Shown: positions 24,860 to 38,145, counted from the first letter of the stretch. The stretch: 64,000 bases of DNA from Paramecium sonneborni (GCA_905182985.1 CAJJDN010000114.1:124001-188000); one strand, 5' to 3'. Notes: generated by a model not told the origin, from the sequence alone. Numbers and translations are program-made.

Positions 24860-25480
24860 TAAAATCCTTTATAGATTCCAGCATCAGGTCAATAGAATTC
24901 TCCATATCAATCTTTATTATTATCCTCATAACTCCCCTAATAAAATAGAGAAAGATACTCATATATTTTTTAAAATCTTCCCATGTCATAATTCCTTTGT
25001 AATACAAATGACGATTATATTTCTTATCCATAAAATTAATTATTTTAAAATCCTATTCAGAAATAATATATTTTCAATTTCTTTAGCAATTTTTCCATTA
25101 CCATATCTTGTTCCTCTTTTATCAAGAAATTAATAAGATGAAAATGTTCTAACTAATATCCCTAATTATTATAAAGAACTTATGAAATTGTATGATGGAG
25201 AAACTCAGTATCATTCTTTTTTGGTATTGCTAGATCTTTTAAAGGATGAAAAGATTCCTCAATTTTGTTTTTTCTGTTTTTTTATCATTTTTTCAATATT
25301 TATTTCCTAATTGAATTACTTATATATAAAGTGTATATTTTAGTTGAGGTAAATCACTTTTTATTTCATAAGTTTAAATTTGTATTTGTTATTCATACTC
25401 TTATACACCATCTTCAATTAGTTAAGTTTTATAAATTGTATTTCTAGCAGTCTCAATCAAATTATATATTATAAAATTAA
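24860..25480 (-). pseudogene. Decayed MORN-repeat gene
   Basis: Minus-strand sequence still reads as MORN units, for example QGSYEDNNKD, then YGEFY, then PDAGIYKGFYLNG, but in-frame TGA codons fall where the repeat expects Gly (KDxYGEFY) and Trp (EFYxPDAG). Another unit, RGTRYGNGK, lies upstream in the reading direction. There is no GT..AG intron that removes the TGAs. It sits directly downstream of the intact MORN gene, so it is probably a dead tandem copy. Boundaries approximate. Confidence 0.65.
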
Positions 25481-25493
25481 ATATACGAAATTA

Positions 25494-26057
25494 TCATTTC
25501 TTTTTTCCTTTTACCCATTCTCCTTCAATTACTCTACCATTTGACTCTATAAGTTATCCTTTGCCATGCATTTTACCGTTTTTCCATTCTCCTATATATT
25601 TTTATCTATTTGGCCAAGTTTATTCTCCCTTACCATTTCTCTTATCATTCTCAAACTCACCTATTATTATCATTAAAATTTATAAACCTTTATATGTTTT
25701 ACCATCAGAATATAATTATCCTTCACCTTACATATTCCCTTTTATCCATTATCCTTTGTACCAATTACCATTACTCCAATAAAACTCACCATAACCATTA
25801 AATGCATCATTCAAAAATTCTCCATCATAATAAGAATTATCACTCCATCTAAAAATACCTTTACCATTCTTCATTCCATTCTCAAAATGTCCTTAAAATT
25901 ATGAACCATTCTCAAATGATATAGCACCTACACCATGCTTTTACTTATTAATCATTCATACTGGTAATCCATCTTTCAATTCTCCACTATATACTCCTCC
26001 ATCTGGGAATACATACTAATCTCCAACTACTTGGCTAGTTTAACAACAAGAACCCAT
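25494..26057 (-). CDS. MORN-repeat protein with acylatable N-terminus
   Basis: 170 residues from three exons; introns 25938-25961 (24 nt) and 25661-25687 (27 nt). Nearly the whole protein is MORN repeats, about seven, of the form G-x-(Y/F)-x-G-(E/Q)-(F/W)-x-x-x-(x)-x-x-G-x-G: FENGSQFQGHFENGMKNGKG, then units with YYDGEF, WYKGQW, TYKGEF and YIGEWKNGKMHGKG. Both splices fall inside repeats and restore their register. The start MGSCC suggests N-myristoylation with nearby palmitoylation, so it should sit on a membrane, where MORN proteins often act as scaffolds or lipid-contacting platforms. Confidence 0.9.
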
Positions 26058-26090
26058 TAAACTTTAATTAATTTTATTTCAGTTGATATT

Positions 26091-27480
26091 TCATTTTTAA
26101 ATTGAGAATCTCCACCAATCAATTTCTTCACTCAATATATTACTTTAATTCAGTATTCTGATATCTCTCTCATATTCTCCTCCTCCATTTCTTATTAAAA
26201 TAAAGTCTTTTTTATTGTTGATAACTCCTATTATTTTTTAAGAAATTATTTACCTTATTTATCTAATTTATCTCTTAATCTTATCTACCTAAATGATATC
26301 AATAACATCTATTCATTTTTAAAATTTTCTAACTCCATAGTAATGTATCATCCTTGTTTTGTCTTGTGAACCATTTTCTTCTACAAACAATAGATCTTTG
26401 TCATTTATTCTGAATCAGTAACTTAAAATTACCTTCATTAGATTTTTCGACTTTTCTATCAAAGGTTGGCTTTCAACATTTCTTCTCTTCATTCTTTAGT
26501 AAAATTATTTATCTCTCCTTCCAAATCTCTAATTGAATTTTGCTTCTTTAAATACCTTAATTTTCCTTAAATAATCTGTTTTATGTTTCAACATGTGGGT
26601 ATGACTTAGATCACATAATCAATAAAGACAACTTAAAATTCACCAAAAAGTTCTTTGTCTTTAGTTTAAAAGTAGACCAACTTTAATTTTCTAAATTTTG
26701 ATTCCTTTCTTTAGAACAATTTAAGTTAATGTTTAATTCTTAAAGATTTCTAAGAAGATTCTAATGTAAAATAGATAAATAAGATCTTTTGTTTTGAATA
26801 GTTATGATATTGTCTAATTTTATCTCTTGATTCTAAGAAAAAAAGAAACACTCAAGAGCTGTTTGGAATCTAAGACTTTTATACACTCTATTTTAGGTAT
26901 GGCTCACTATATTGATTAATATTCAAAATCCATATTAGTATCTGTGCGAAATAAATATTTATTATACCATCATTTCTCTCTAACAGCTTTTTCTTTAGAT
27001 TTTATCATTTTTATCCTTTTCTTATTTTAGTTACATGTAATTACTTACATCTTTAGGAAGTAAGTTTTTGAATATTTCAAAAAGATGCTTTTCATCCTTA
27101 TATATAGCTTTAATTGTTCACTCAAATTCTATAGAGCTTTTCCAAATCCTATTTTTTAATGCGATTTAATGAAGAATGTATCAACAAATGATACTTAAAT
27201 TCAATAACATCCCTTTAAAATTATCATTTAGAATATCTAAACATTACTTATTAAATCATATAACGATTTAAATACTCTTATAATAGCCATTTTAGTTTAA
27301 ACCTTATATTAAGTTACAGACAATGCTTTTTCGTATTTTTAATCTTATCAGAGTCTTAACTTATAAGGTCTAATTATCGACCTTTTGTTATGACAGTTTT
27401 TAGATTGAATCCACTAAACAAATTCCTTACATTAAATTAATCCACTTCCTTTACAACAAGAAAATCTTGTTAATATGGCT
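26091..27480 (-). pseudogene. Decayed gene, unknown family
   Basis: Reads on the minus strand as coding-like pieces in more than one frame, separated by TGA: DEKHLFEIFKNLLPKDV near 27000-27090, LDNIITIQNKRSYLSILHQN near 26770-26830, and KDLLFVEENGSQDKTRMIHY near 26340-26400. Introns of normal size do not remove all the stops. The piece order and the Asn/Leu-rich helix after LDNIITIQNK faintly recall ciliate sensor kinases, but this is a guess. Lies 33 bases upstream of the MORN gene start on the same strand. Confidence 0.45.
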
Positions 27481-28567
27481 ATTTGTTTCTTTCGACTAGA
27501 TTAATAATTCTATTAATATAAAATATAGAGAACGAAAAGAAAATATTTTAAATTTGTTCACCAATATTCCTTACATTATTCATATTTTGAAGATAAAAAG
27601 AAATCCTCCAATGAGTTCCAAGCACCAAAGACAGTCTTTTGTTAATCAATGATCAAAAAATATAATAGATTGCAAATAGAATCACTTAAATTTAAAACTG
27701 AATATTTAGATTGAAGAGATTTAACAATAAAGATAATATCTTATCTAAGTTAATTATTAATAAATTAATTTACATGAATAATCTATAGCATTCTTTTTTA
27801 AATAATTTAACTAATAAAACTCTTATGAAAATTTAAGTATTTTAATTTCTTCCTTCTAAAATTAAAAATTGAAAGTTATACAAATAATTTTTAAGATTTA
27901 ATAAAATTCAGATTTTCTATGTTTTTTGCAAAATTTAATAATCATTTTAACAATTAATTACAAGTTTCAAAATTGTTAGGCTATCTAAATATAAAATGTT
28001 AAACTCTGAACTATGTTTTAAGAAAAATTTTACGATATATGTATTATACTTAGGTTTGATTATGTTCGTTTACTTTTAATTTATTTCATAATACTTCATT
28101 TATTATCATATAAAATACTAATAATAATTAGCTTCATCCTCAATGAGAGTATTTTTATTGTTAATCATTAATTCAATTTAAACTAATAATTATAAAGTAA
28201 GAATAATTGATAGGAATACTTAAAAATCAGAATTTCATAAACATTTTCTTTTAATTGTAAAAAAATCTAATAGTTAAGCAAATTTAAATATATGAAAACT
28301 AATAATGAAAAATTTAAATTTAAATGTAGTTGATTCTAATAATAATTATTTAATTGTTTATATTATTTTAATTTATAATATTTTTATAAATTAATCTATT
28401 CCTTTTAAAAAATTTAAATAGAAAGAGTCTATTAGAAATAATAAAATTAGGATTTCAATTTTCCATGAATACTATTAAAAACTTTGATTTAAATGAAAAT
28501 TTGAGTAGCATTGATAATGTAGAATATTTATTCACATATTCTTTTATTAATTAAATAAATTTTATTT
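27481..28567. other. Long intergenic stretch, no gene seen
   Basis: About 1.1 kb of very AT-rich sequence between the decayed minus-strand gene and the membrane-protein start. TGA and TCA occur in all frames; no RNA-like GC-rich island. Confidence 0.5.
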
Positions 28568-29539
28568 ATGCTCTTAGACAATGTTATTGATTTAACTGAT
28601 AAAGTTATTTCACTAATGAAATATTTTGCTGATGATTCCAGATTGGATATAAATCTTATAATAGGAATTATTTGTAGATTTATCATTTAAACTTGTTTGA
28701 TATTGTTTTGGGATTTATTCTAATTTACTACAGGGTAGATTGTTATTTGGATTTTTGTATGGCTAATTTAACATATCCATATATGGTGTTTTGAGAGATG
28801 TTATTTTAGAGAAGGAGGATGTAATTTTTTTAGTAGAGATATATTATATAAAATTATGGATTCTCTACAACTTTTATTAGGAATAATATTTTTTGCAATA
28901 AATTTAAATTATGATAAAGACATAATATTATTGACTTTATTTTCAATCATATTTCTATGGGATTTGTATTTAATCATTTAAAAATTCAAAACAAAGGAAG
29001 TCTGTATAAAAGACTATAAAAAGGAAGGTGGTATATATTAATGTTATATTGGATTTTTATTAGGGGCTGTTGGCATTATTATTTTCTTTGTGTATCTTAA
29101 TATGAAATTATAAGACATAATTATTGATGGTGTTACTATTATCAATTATTCAATTATATTTATTGTTGGTTAAATAATATTAGTGGTAGAATCAATCATA
29201 TTAGTTTATCAAAATAGATATGTTTTGAGCTGGAGTAAAGATTGGGCTAAAGGAATTTTAGGATTTCTTTATGGAGTTCATGTAGGAATTTTCAGTATCT
29301 TTTATGGGTTTCTTATTGGATTATATTTATTCATACGTTTTTTTTGGAAGCATTGTCTAAATCAACCTTGTGATGATAAAGAAGATTTGAATACCTTTAA
29401 ATAAAGTTGTGTAAATGGCTTAAAAAAAAAAAATTAGAGAGATGAAATAGCGCAAATTGAAAATAAAATACCGGAAATAGAAGAAAATGCCTAAATAGTT
29501 TAGTAAAAATAGGAAAGTGAAGGAAATGATTAATTATGA
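28568..29539 (+). CDS. Multi-pass membrane protein, unknown family
   Basis: A clean intronless 323-residue frame. About six to seven hydrophobic segments are visible (for example LIIGIICRFIIQTCLILFW, LLLGIIFFAINL, LLGAVGIIIFFVYL, IIFIVGQIILVVESIILVY and GFLIGLYLFIRFF), followed by a hydrophilic Lys/Glu/Gln-rich C-terminal tail of about 55 residues. Trp and Cys are more frequent than in chance frames and TAA/TAG codons are used for Gln in soluble parts, which supports a real gene. No family motif recognised; no signal peptide is needed. Confidence 0.75.
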
Positions 29540-30193
29540 AGAGAATCAATTTTATTAATTTATTGAATTAAACAATTGTTATGGAATTTAAATACTATTT
29601 ATAAAAAAATTATCATAACTTAACAAGTTAATATAATATAAAGAAATTTTACTATTTTGACCATTCTTTAATTTAGTTTTATTAAACCTGCTAATTCCAT
29701 TTTTCATTTTTCATACAGCCAATTAATATTTTTCTATTCCTTTATTAGTTTGAAAATATTTATCAAATAATATTTTTAAAATCTTTTAGAAAATAAAAAT
29801 TATATATTGGACTTCTAAATTTCAATGTACAAATTTTAAAAAGAGTAAGTTAACTATTAAACTTATATCTACATAGATAATATGATAGGAGGTTTTAAAT
29901 CATTTGTAACATTTTTTGAGGTCTAACAAAATACAAAAACTGAGTAATCATTTCTAGAATTTAAAAATGAATTATTGCAAGGGAGGGGAACATTTTATAT
30001 GATATAATTAATATATATAAATTTATGATATACTACATATGTATCTATGTATTCTATAAATTCCATCATGTTAAACTAATTATTTATTATTCAAATCAAG
30101 TCTACTCAATAATTTATTATCATATTATGAATTAATATTTTAATAATAATTATTATTATTCTGATAGATATAATGTTTAATGATTATGAAAAA
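29540..30193. other. Intergenic up to assembly gap
   Basis: AT-rich, no gene. Its last 164 bases are the left copy of the gap-flanking repeat. Confidence 0.5.
30030..30193 (+). repeat. Gap-flanking duplicate, left copy
   Basis: 164 bases identical to 31105-31268, including the start codon and first codons of the PH-domain gene. Signals that the two contigs overlap and that the gap between them is not real sequence of that size. Confidence 0.9.
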
Positions 30194-31104
30194 NNNNNNN
30201 NNNNNNNNNNNNNNNNNNNNNNNNNNNNNNNNNNNNNNNNNNNNNNNNNNNNNNNNNNNNNNNNNNNNNNNNNNNNNNNNNNNNNNNNNNNNNNNNNNNN
30301 NNNNNNNNNNNNNNNNNNNNNNNNNNNNNNNNNNNNNNNNNNNNNNNNNNNNNNNNNNNNNNNNNNNNNNNNNNNNNNNNNNNNNNNNNNNNNNNNNNNN
30401 NNNNNNNNNNNNNNNNNNNNNNNNNNNNNNNNNNNNNNNNNNNNNNNNNNNNNNNNNNNNNNNNNNNNNNNNNNNNNNNNNNNNNNNNNNNNNNNNNNNN
30501 NNNNNNNNNNNNNNNNNNNNNNNNNNNNNNNNNNNNNNNNNNNNNNNNNNNNNNNNNNNNNNNNNNNNNNNNNNNNNNNNNNNNNNNNNNNNNNNNNNNN
30601 NNNNNNNNNNNNNNNNNNNNNNNNNNNNNNNNNNNNNNNNNNNNNNNNNNNNNNNNNNNNNNNNNNNNNNNNNNNNNNNNNNNNNNNNNNNNNNNNNNNN
30701 NNNNNNNNNNNNNNNNNNNNNNNNNNNNNNNNNNNNNNNNNNNNNNNNNNNNNNNNNNNNNNNNNNNNNNNNNNNNNNNNNNNNNNNNNNNNNNNNNNNN
30801 NNNNNNNNNNNNNNNNNNNNNNNNNNNNNNNNNNNNNNNNNNNNNNNNNNNNNNNNNNNNNNNNNNNNNNNNNNNNNNNNNNNNNNNNNNNNNNNNNNNN
30901 NNNNNNNNNNNNNNNNNNNNNNNNNNNNNNNNNNNNNNNNNNNNNNNNNNNNNNNNNNNNNNNNNNNNNNNNNNNNNNNNNNNNNNNNNNNNNNNNNNNN
31001 NNNNNNNNNNNNNNNNNNNNNNNNNNNNNNNNNNNNNNNNNNNNNNNNNNNNNNNNNNNNNNNNNNNNNNNNNNNNNNNNNNNNNNNNNNNNNNNNNNNN
31101 NNNN
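30194..31104. other. Assembly gap (N)
   Basis: A run of 911 N. Long open frames through this run are meaningless. Confidence 0.99.
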
Positions 31105-31268
31105 ATACTACATATGTATCTATGTATTCTATAAATTCCATCATGTTAAACTAATTATTTATTATTCAAATCAAGTCTACTCAATAATTTATTATCATAT
31201 TATGAATTAATATTTTAATAATAATTATTATTATTCTGATAGATATAATGTTTAATGATTATGAAAAA
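31105..31268 (+). repeat. Gap-flanking duplicate, right copy
   Basis: Second copy of the 164-base stretch at 30030-30193; it carries the promoter-proximal region and start of the next gene. Confidence 0.9.
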
Positions 31269-34200
31269 AAGAGATCAGCTCTAACAGTATCCACAGCTTC
31301 AATAGATGCTAATTCTGATGAATTAAAAAGAATTGAAAATAAAATTGATATCTAACCTATGAAAGGATGGATGAAGAAGAAAAGCCCTGCTATCTTAAAA
31401 AGTTGGTAAAAGCGTTATTTCATGCTTGTTGAAAACTCATAGGAAGGATTGTGGAAATTAGTTTATTTTGATAATGATGTAATAAATATAATCTTAATTT
31501 AGAAAACTGATACTAAACCTAATGGTGCATTTGATTTATCAAACATTACATCCATAAATTAAATCTCCAAAAAAGAATTCACAATTTTATTTCCAGGTCG
31601 AAATTTAGAATTAAAAGTAAAAACTCCAGAATTGTGTCAATAATGGATTACCACTCTAAATAGTCTTCGTACAAGTACATCACCTTAAAGAACAAAAAGA
31701 TAAGTCAGTATGGATTCAGTCGTTAAGATGGCAGATGAAAGTCCAACTAAGAGTTAACATTTTTCTTATTTTGTAGTCTCAAACCATAAGATTGTTGATA
31801 CCTATACAGCTCAATAGGCTTAAGTGTATAAAGAGAGGCATCGTAATTCTTTACTCATAGACTTATCCAAAGAAGATAAGAAAATCAAAGAAAAATAGAA
31901 TGAAGTGTAATTGTCAAATGATAAGATGATAGAGTTAGTTGGGCTAAAAGAATTTATTAAAAATATGAATGAGTAATTTATTTATCAACGTATGATATAT
32001 GGTTATTTGGGTAAGAGAAGTAAAGGAAAGGTTAAGTACTTTTAAAAACGTTGGTTTATTCTTGTATCAGCTAAACCTTTAGTAATATTTAAAATATAAA
32101 ATTATAGTATTCTGATTATAATGATGAAAAGATTTTACATGAATCTTAATTACCTCCATGGCTAGAATTAGATACTATAACATATTTCAAATAAAATACT
32201 GATGGCAAACCTCCAAAAGCTAAAGGAGATGTTAAGATGTTAGATTGTTAAGAAATTATTATAAAAAATATGTCAAAATCAAAAGAAAGTGGTTATACTT
32301 TTAAATTAAATATGGGAGATAGATTATATCATTTAATGGCTGAATCTGAACTAGAACGCACTAAATGGTAATCAGCATTGAGTTAATCAATTAGAATAAC
32401 AAAAGAAATTAATAATCCATTAAAAATAAAAATAAAAAAAAATATTGATCCTTTAATAGAATTATATGATGAAGAAACATAATTAATTACAAGAAGAGAG
32501 AAAATTAAATAGAAATTAGAATAAGATATAGGAGAAATATTGAAATAAGAAGATGTTGATCTAAATACCTTGATTACTTAATTGACAGATTTGAGATAGG
32601 ATATGTTGGAATCAATGTAGGCAAGTATTGTTAAAGATCCTTAAAGAAAAGATATAGTAAAAGAATATACAGATATTTATCATGAGAAAATATGTGATAG
32701 AATTACTAATTTCTGGGATAAACATTATATGAAATTATAAGTAATTAGTTTATTAATATATAATGTCTAGTCTCCAGAATTGTTACTAATAGGATAATGG
32801 TTGTATGACTATTTGTAATAAATGAAAGATTTCTTTAATGATGATCGTATACTCTTAGGAATTAGAGTACTTCTTAATATATATGTCACTCGATCTCTTG
32901 AAAGTTTGGAATCGGTCATTTATTAAATCATTGAATAGGAACGAATTCAAGAACCATTCTTAAATGAATAAGAACAATTTGTTACATAAACTCCTGTTGA
33001 TTTATTCAAAATTATTAATGAGGGTTTTGATATGGCATATAAATTGTGTTCTTGCAAAGAAACTGTGATAAGATTTGGAGGTTTTGGCAAAGTTATCCTG
33101 TAATAGTATTAAGGAGGTATACAAGAAATTATTGATGAACATTAACTTACTATATCAAAGCTTATTGCAATATGTAATAATACTTTAGCTTTACATGATA
33201 ATACTAAATAATATTCAAAAAGACTTTAAACTTTTGGTAATTTAAGTGATGAAGAAATTGAAAAAGTATTTGATGGATAAAAAATCACTAAGAATTTTGT
33301 TTAGATTGCTAATAATTGTAGAGAAAGAATTTTTATAACTTATTTTAGTCGTGTTGGAACTCATTTTAAAAAGCCTTATCTAGAAATCAAAATTATTGAT
33401 ACTCTAAAATCCATAATAGAACCTGCAACAGAAGCATTATCATAATTACATGATAGTTTCAGTAGAAAACTTTGGAAATAACTTACTGATTCAATTATTC
33501 TCTATTATTTTAATTAGTTTATTATTTCCTGTAGTAAAGCTAAAAAGGAATAATAAAATGAATTCATAAGAAAATTACAAAATGATAAAGATATTTTATT
33601 TTAAGAATTAGAAACATTTATATTTGAAAAACAATTATAAGCAGCACTTAAACCTTTTGATGATATGATATCATTTTTAAATGAAGAATCTTTAAGTATT
33701 TTGGATTCATGTAAAAATCTTAGATAATATTTTGGAAGTGCATTTTCTGAAAAAACAATTAAATCTATTATGACACTGAGATTCGATTTAGACAAGGATC
33801 AAAAAAAAGATACTATTGAAATTTGTAAAAATTTAATTGATGATATCAATAAAACATAACCAATTGAAGATGATAGTGTTAGAATTATTGATTTTCTAGG
33901 TTAAGAAGATGATGAATAAAGTTCTACTTAAGAATAAAAATCACAATAAATATAAAGAAGAGCAGATATTCGATTAGATATTAATGATAATGAAATTTAA
34001 TAAGTAAATATTTAATTAACAAAAAGATTTCTATACAATAACAATAAAGAAAATCAAATGAAAAAGAAGAATTTATAGATGAAGGTTATTTATATAAAAA
34101 GAAACCAAAATCAAAGGCTTGGGACTATAGATTTGTAAGAATTAGAAAAGGATTTATATATTGGTATATCAATTCTAATTCAAGAGAAGCTTAGAATAAA

Positions 34201-34744
34201 ATCAATCTCTAAAATGTAGATGAAGTTATTCCAAATCCAAAAAAACCTACCAATTTTAAGATTTAATTAGAAGATTTAAAAATCTATAAATTTAAAACTT
34301 AAACAAAGGAAGAATGCGAATTGTGGATTAAAACTATAATAAAAGAACAAAATCAAACAGATGTTGCAATTATAACTTTAGAAGCTATTGTAAATAAATA
34401 TTATATTTAGTAAATTGGTAATGGCAAAATGCCTATTATTAAAGATTATGATGAAATTGCAAGAAAGGAAAGATAAAGATAGAAATAAGAAGAAAGAAAA
34501 AGAAAAAGAATAGAAAAAGAAAATGAGTAATTATATTATTTTATCTAGATTAAAAAAAAGATAAATGGAATTGAAATTGCTTCAATAACAGTAATTAAAA
34601 GAATTAGGAGATAAACCATTACCTCATTAAGTTGAAATATTTGAATAGCATGGAACATCTGTATAAAATTATAATCATCCTAAAAAAACTACTTCCTGTT
34701 GGACTTCATTTTTGATAGCTTTAGGAGTTGAAAGACCTAAATGA
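31248..34744 (+). CDS. Large protein with three PH domains and a Sec6-like middle
   Basis: 1133 residues from five exons; introns 31479-31502, 32082-32107, 34004-34026 and 34527-34548 (22-26 nt). PH-type domains are visible at about residues 33-140 (MKGWMKKK, LKSWQKRYFMLV, closing WITTLNSL), about 235-370 (YGYLGKRS, KRWFILVS, closing RTKWQSALSQ) and about 920-1010 (DEGYLYKKK, AWDYRFVRI, closing CELWIKTIIKE). Between them lies a long helical region with SPELLLIGQWLYDYL and ICNNTLALHDNTKQY, faintly like exocyst Sec6; that is a guess. The C-terminus is a Lys/Glu/Gln coiled coil. PH domains bind phosphoinositides or proteins, so a role in membrane signalling or trafficking is likely. The start ATG also exists in the left gap duplicate. 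Confidence 0.82.
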
Positions 34745-35579
34745 TTATTATCATAACTATAGATAATAACTATTAAAATTTTTATTTATATATATCTATT
34801 ATGCTTTATTTATTTTTGTCGCATTACTTATTTTAAGAATTAATAAAAATAATTCAATCAATACAGAGTTTATCTGTCAAGAACAAGAATTAAATTTTTA
34901 AATCTTACCTAATTTTCACACTTTTTTTTCATACTAAAACAAATGAAATAATGCCATTATAAATGAAAAGTATAGTCAAATCAATATTTTACTTAAAATC
35001 TTGTATTTCACTCAAATACAACTATTTAAAGTACCTGTTGATTAAACAAGACTTTTTTCTATAAGAATATCTTAAGAATTAAATGAGACAACATTAAAAT
35101 TATTTTTCATTATTCCAAATTCCACATTTATTTTTGATAGTAAACAGTTAAAGTATCTTTAATTTATTTTCACAACATTAAATAACCATTATTTTTTATC
35201 TAATTATAACCCTACTATTATATCTAAATCTATGAATAATAAAGAAATTGATTTAATTTTTTTATCAATTTAAAAATATTCTATAGGGGGATGAAAAATT
35301 ATTGTATTTAATTATTTTTAACCTTCTAGATCCCTCATACCTTTTCAGTGAGAATAAAACAGATAATGGGTATCAAATTACAAAATAAATTCTTAATTGT
35401 TCTTTATTTTTATGTAAATTATTTTAATTATTTTTAAAAGTATATTTAGATTGCCTATCTAAATCTATTTAAACTTTTTACAATATCAAGAAATAAAGTA
35501 GTTTCATAAAATTTCAAAACTAGAATATTTTTTACTTAATGGTTAATCTTATTTAATTATTAATAATAATAATTGATTA
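34745..35579. other. Intergenic, small GC-richer island
   Basis: AT-rich and without a gene. Around 35285-35390 there is a local rise in G and C with a possible stem pairing GGGAT (35289-35293) to ATCCC (35338-35342 region); see findings. Confidence 0.45.
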
Positions 35580-36400
35580 ATAGATGGAGTCCAAAACAAT
35601 TATAACATTGAGAAATCAATCTCTGATTGCTTAAAAAAAAAATAAAAGGAAATGCATTAAATAGAAATTAGAATTATAAATTAGTTCTTATACAAAAAAT
35701 TTGATACTGAGTAACAACATTATTATAATTATTCAATATGCTTAAACTTAAACATAAAATTTGTCTCTCTTAAGATCTGATCAAATTTAAATTTGGATTA
35801 TAATTGGATTAATCATCATATTCAATTAAAAGAGATGGATTATTAGATTTATATCAAAAATTTTATAAATAAATTGATAACCATTAGATATATCATAAAC
35901 ATATTCAGTATACATTTTATTTATTGAAAGGGAGAAAATAATAGGTTATGGTTGTAATTTCTAATTTATTGAATATTCCTATGGATTTCAAAAAATATAA
36001 AGATAATAGTGTAAATGGTGAAAATTAAATGATATGATAATTTTTAGATATGATTAAAAAAAAGATGGAAACTAAAATTGTTCTAAAAAAGCAAGAAACT
36101 AATATTGGTTTTAAAAAAAAACAGGAAGCTAATATTGATTTAAAAAAACAATGATATTATCTTAAAAACGTAAAAACATTTGTTTGTTATTATTAAACTC
36201 TATGAATTATTTAGGTAAAGATACTATCACAATGTAAATATTGATGGAAATCAAAAAATGAAGGCAAAGTTAAGAATGAGTTTTATTTAGTTTTAGAGGA
36301 AGGATTTATTAAATGTAAGATTTCACTAAATTAAAATATTATTACTAAAAAGTCTTATAAATAAATTGAAATATAAATGTAAAATTATTATCAATTATGA
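35580..36400 (+). pseudogene. Decayed gene fragment upstream of kinase
   Basis: From an ATG at 35584 the first 97 codons are open, but coding-like pieces then switch frame and are cut by TGA. One piece repeats a short unit (KKQETNIGFK, KKQEANIDLK, 36089-36150); another reads KNEGKVKNEFYLVLEEGF near 36255-36310. Intron removal does not rescue a single frame. Likely a dead gene, identity unknown; boundaries approximate. Confidence 0.35.
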
Positions 36401-36517
36401 ATGAATATGCAATATTATGAATATGCAATATTATAAATATTATGTTAATAAGGAATATTTAATTATCTAGATGTACTTTTGTTACTAGTATTTTTATAAT
36501 AAATTTAAATAATTATT

Positions 36518-38120
36518 ATGTAGTAAAACAACTCTTTAAAAGAGAGATTGAAATGTAAAATAGAGTTTGGTGAAGATGAAGAGAAGCCAGAAATAATAAG
36601 TTTGAGTGTTGTTGATGATGCTTTAAAATTTGAGGATAGATATGAAGCATTAGAAATACTGGGTAATAAATAGTTTTATTAATGTACAGGATAGGGAGCA
36701 CATGCAGTAGTAAAATTGGCTAAAAGGAAAGAAACTAATGAATTATATGCAGTAAAAATAACACGAATGAATAATGAAGAAATTTATAATAATGTGAAGA
36801 GAACATTTTATAATGCTCGTTGTCTTCGACATCAAAATATTATTTAAGAGATTGAATTGTTTATAAATGAAAAATATTGCAGTGCCTGTTTGGTTATGGA
36901 ATATTGTGCTTATCCAACATTAGAATAAATTTTAATAGAGAGAGGAACATTGAGAGAAGATGAAACTAGATAAATTATCAAATAGTTATTAAATGCTATT
37001 CAACATATACACAATAAAGGAATAAGTCATAGAGATATAAAGCCAGATAATATATTAGTAAATGTAGATGGTGATTGTGAATTAAAATTATTTGATTTTG
37101 GTGTTTCTAGACGGTTTTTATAAAAAAACCAACATATTGAAATGCTCACAAAAACAGGGAATATATATTATTGTGCACCTGAAATTTATCATTAAGCACA
37201 TTATTCGAAAGAAATTGATATATGGAGTGTAGGAGTCATTATGTTTTAATGTATGACAGGTGAATTGCCATTGCATGCTAATTAAATTAGTGATCAAATA
37301 GAATTGTTAAAATCTCCTGAATTATGGAACTTCAAAAATAAAGTTAAAGAAGAATCACTTAGTGCTTAAAATCTATTATTTAGACTTTTATAGGCAGATC
37401 CAAAGAAACGGATTACTGCGATAGATGCATTAGCACATCCTTTTATAGAAAAAAATCAGATATATACAACTTTAGCAATGCTATCATCTACAAAGATGAT
37501 TGAAGATGATGATGGATTTGCTAATAAGTGTAAATCTCTATAAACAAGTTTATCTATGAATTAAAAACAGAATTTACATCGAGCATTAAAAACTTTACAT
37601 CTTGGTATAGAATATCAGGATATAGTAATTGAAGATTTAATTAATGAACTTGGTAATATTCATGTGGTATAAAAAAGGAATGGAGAAAATTATCCAGGTT
37701 TAATTTAGTTAATAAATTCTTTGGGTAATAGTTCAGGAAATAATTAATTAGAAACAAATAATAGTAATGGAAAATGTAATTTAGGTATAGGATCTGCATA
37801 AAGCATATGTATAGATACAATTTATATAATTAGTTTCTAATGATTATTAGACATAAGATTGTTTTGGAGATCTTTGTAATATATAATCTAGTGTTGATTT
37901 GGGTAATTCAGGAAATTATGTTTAACATGAGGAAAAAAAGAGAAATCCAATTTAATAATTTGTAAATTAGGTTGGTGGAAGAGTTGAATGTAGCATCGAT
38001 ATAAATTTAACTGATAGTATTTAAGAAACAAGTTTGAATAATAGATGTAATCAATTAATTTCAACTCTTGATGTTCTAGGAATGAAAGAATGTGATGAAG
38101 AGGTAGAAAATACGATTTGA
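36518..38120 (+). CDS. Protein kinase, CaMK-like
   Basis: 516 residues from three exons; introns 36663-36689 (27 nt) and 37809-37833 (25 nt). The first splice completes the Gly loop [12 protein letters not shown]. Then YAVKITR (ATP Lys), [25 protein letters not shown] and [18 protein letters not shown] follow in order, so the catalytic residues are all present. A C-terminal region of about 190 residues carries an Asn/Gln-rich linker and no EF-hand. The second intron switches to the frame that ends at 38120. Substrate unknown. It converges on a minus-strand gene with 25 bases between the two stop codons. Confidence 0.9.
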
Positions 38121-38145
38121 TTTAATTTATAACTCATTTTTTTCT

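Noticed and set aside
25561..25801. Two plus-strand frames rich in Pro, Tyr and Leu
   Set aside because: They are the antisense of MORN repeats of the minus-strand gene.
30140..31210. Long open frames across the N run
   Set aside because: They exist only because N has no stop codon.
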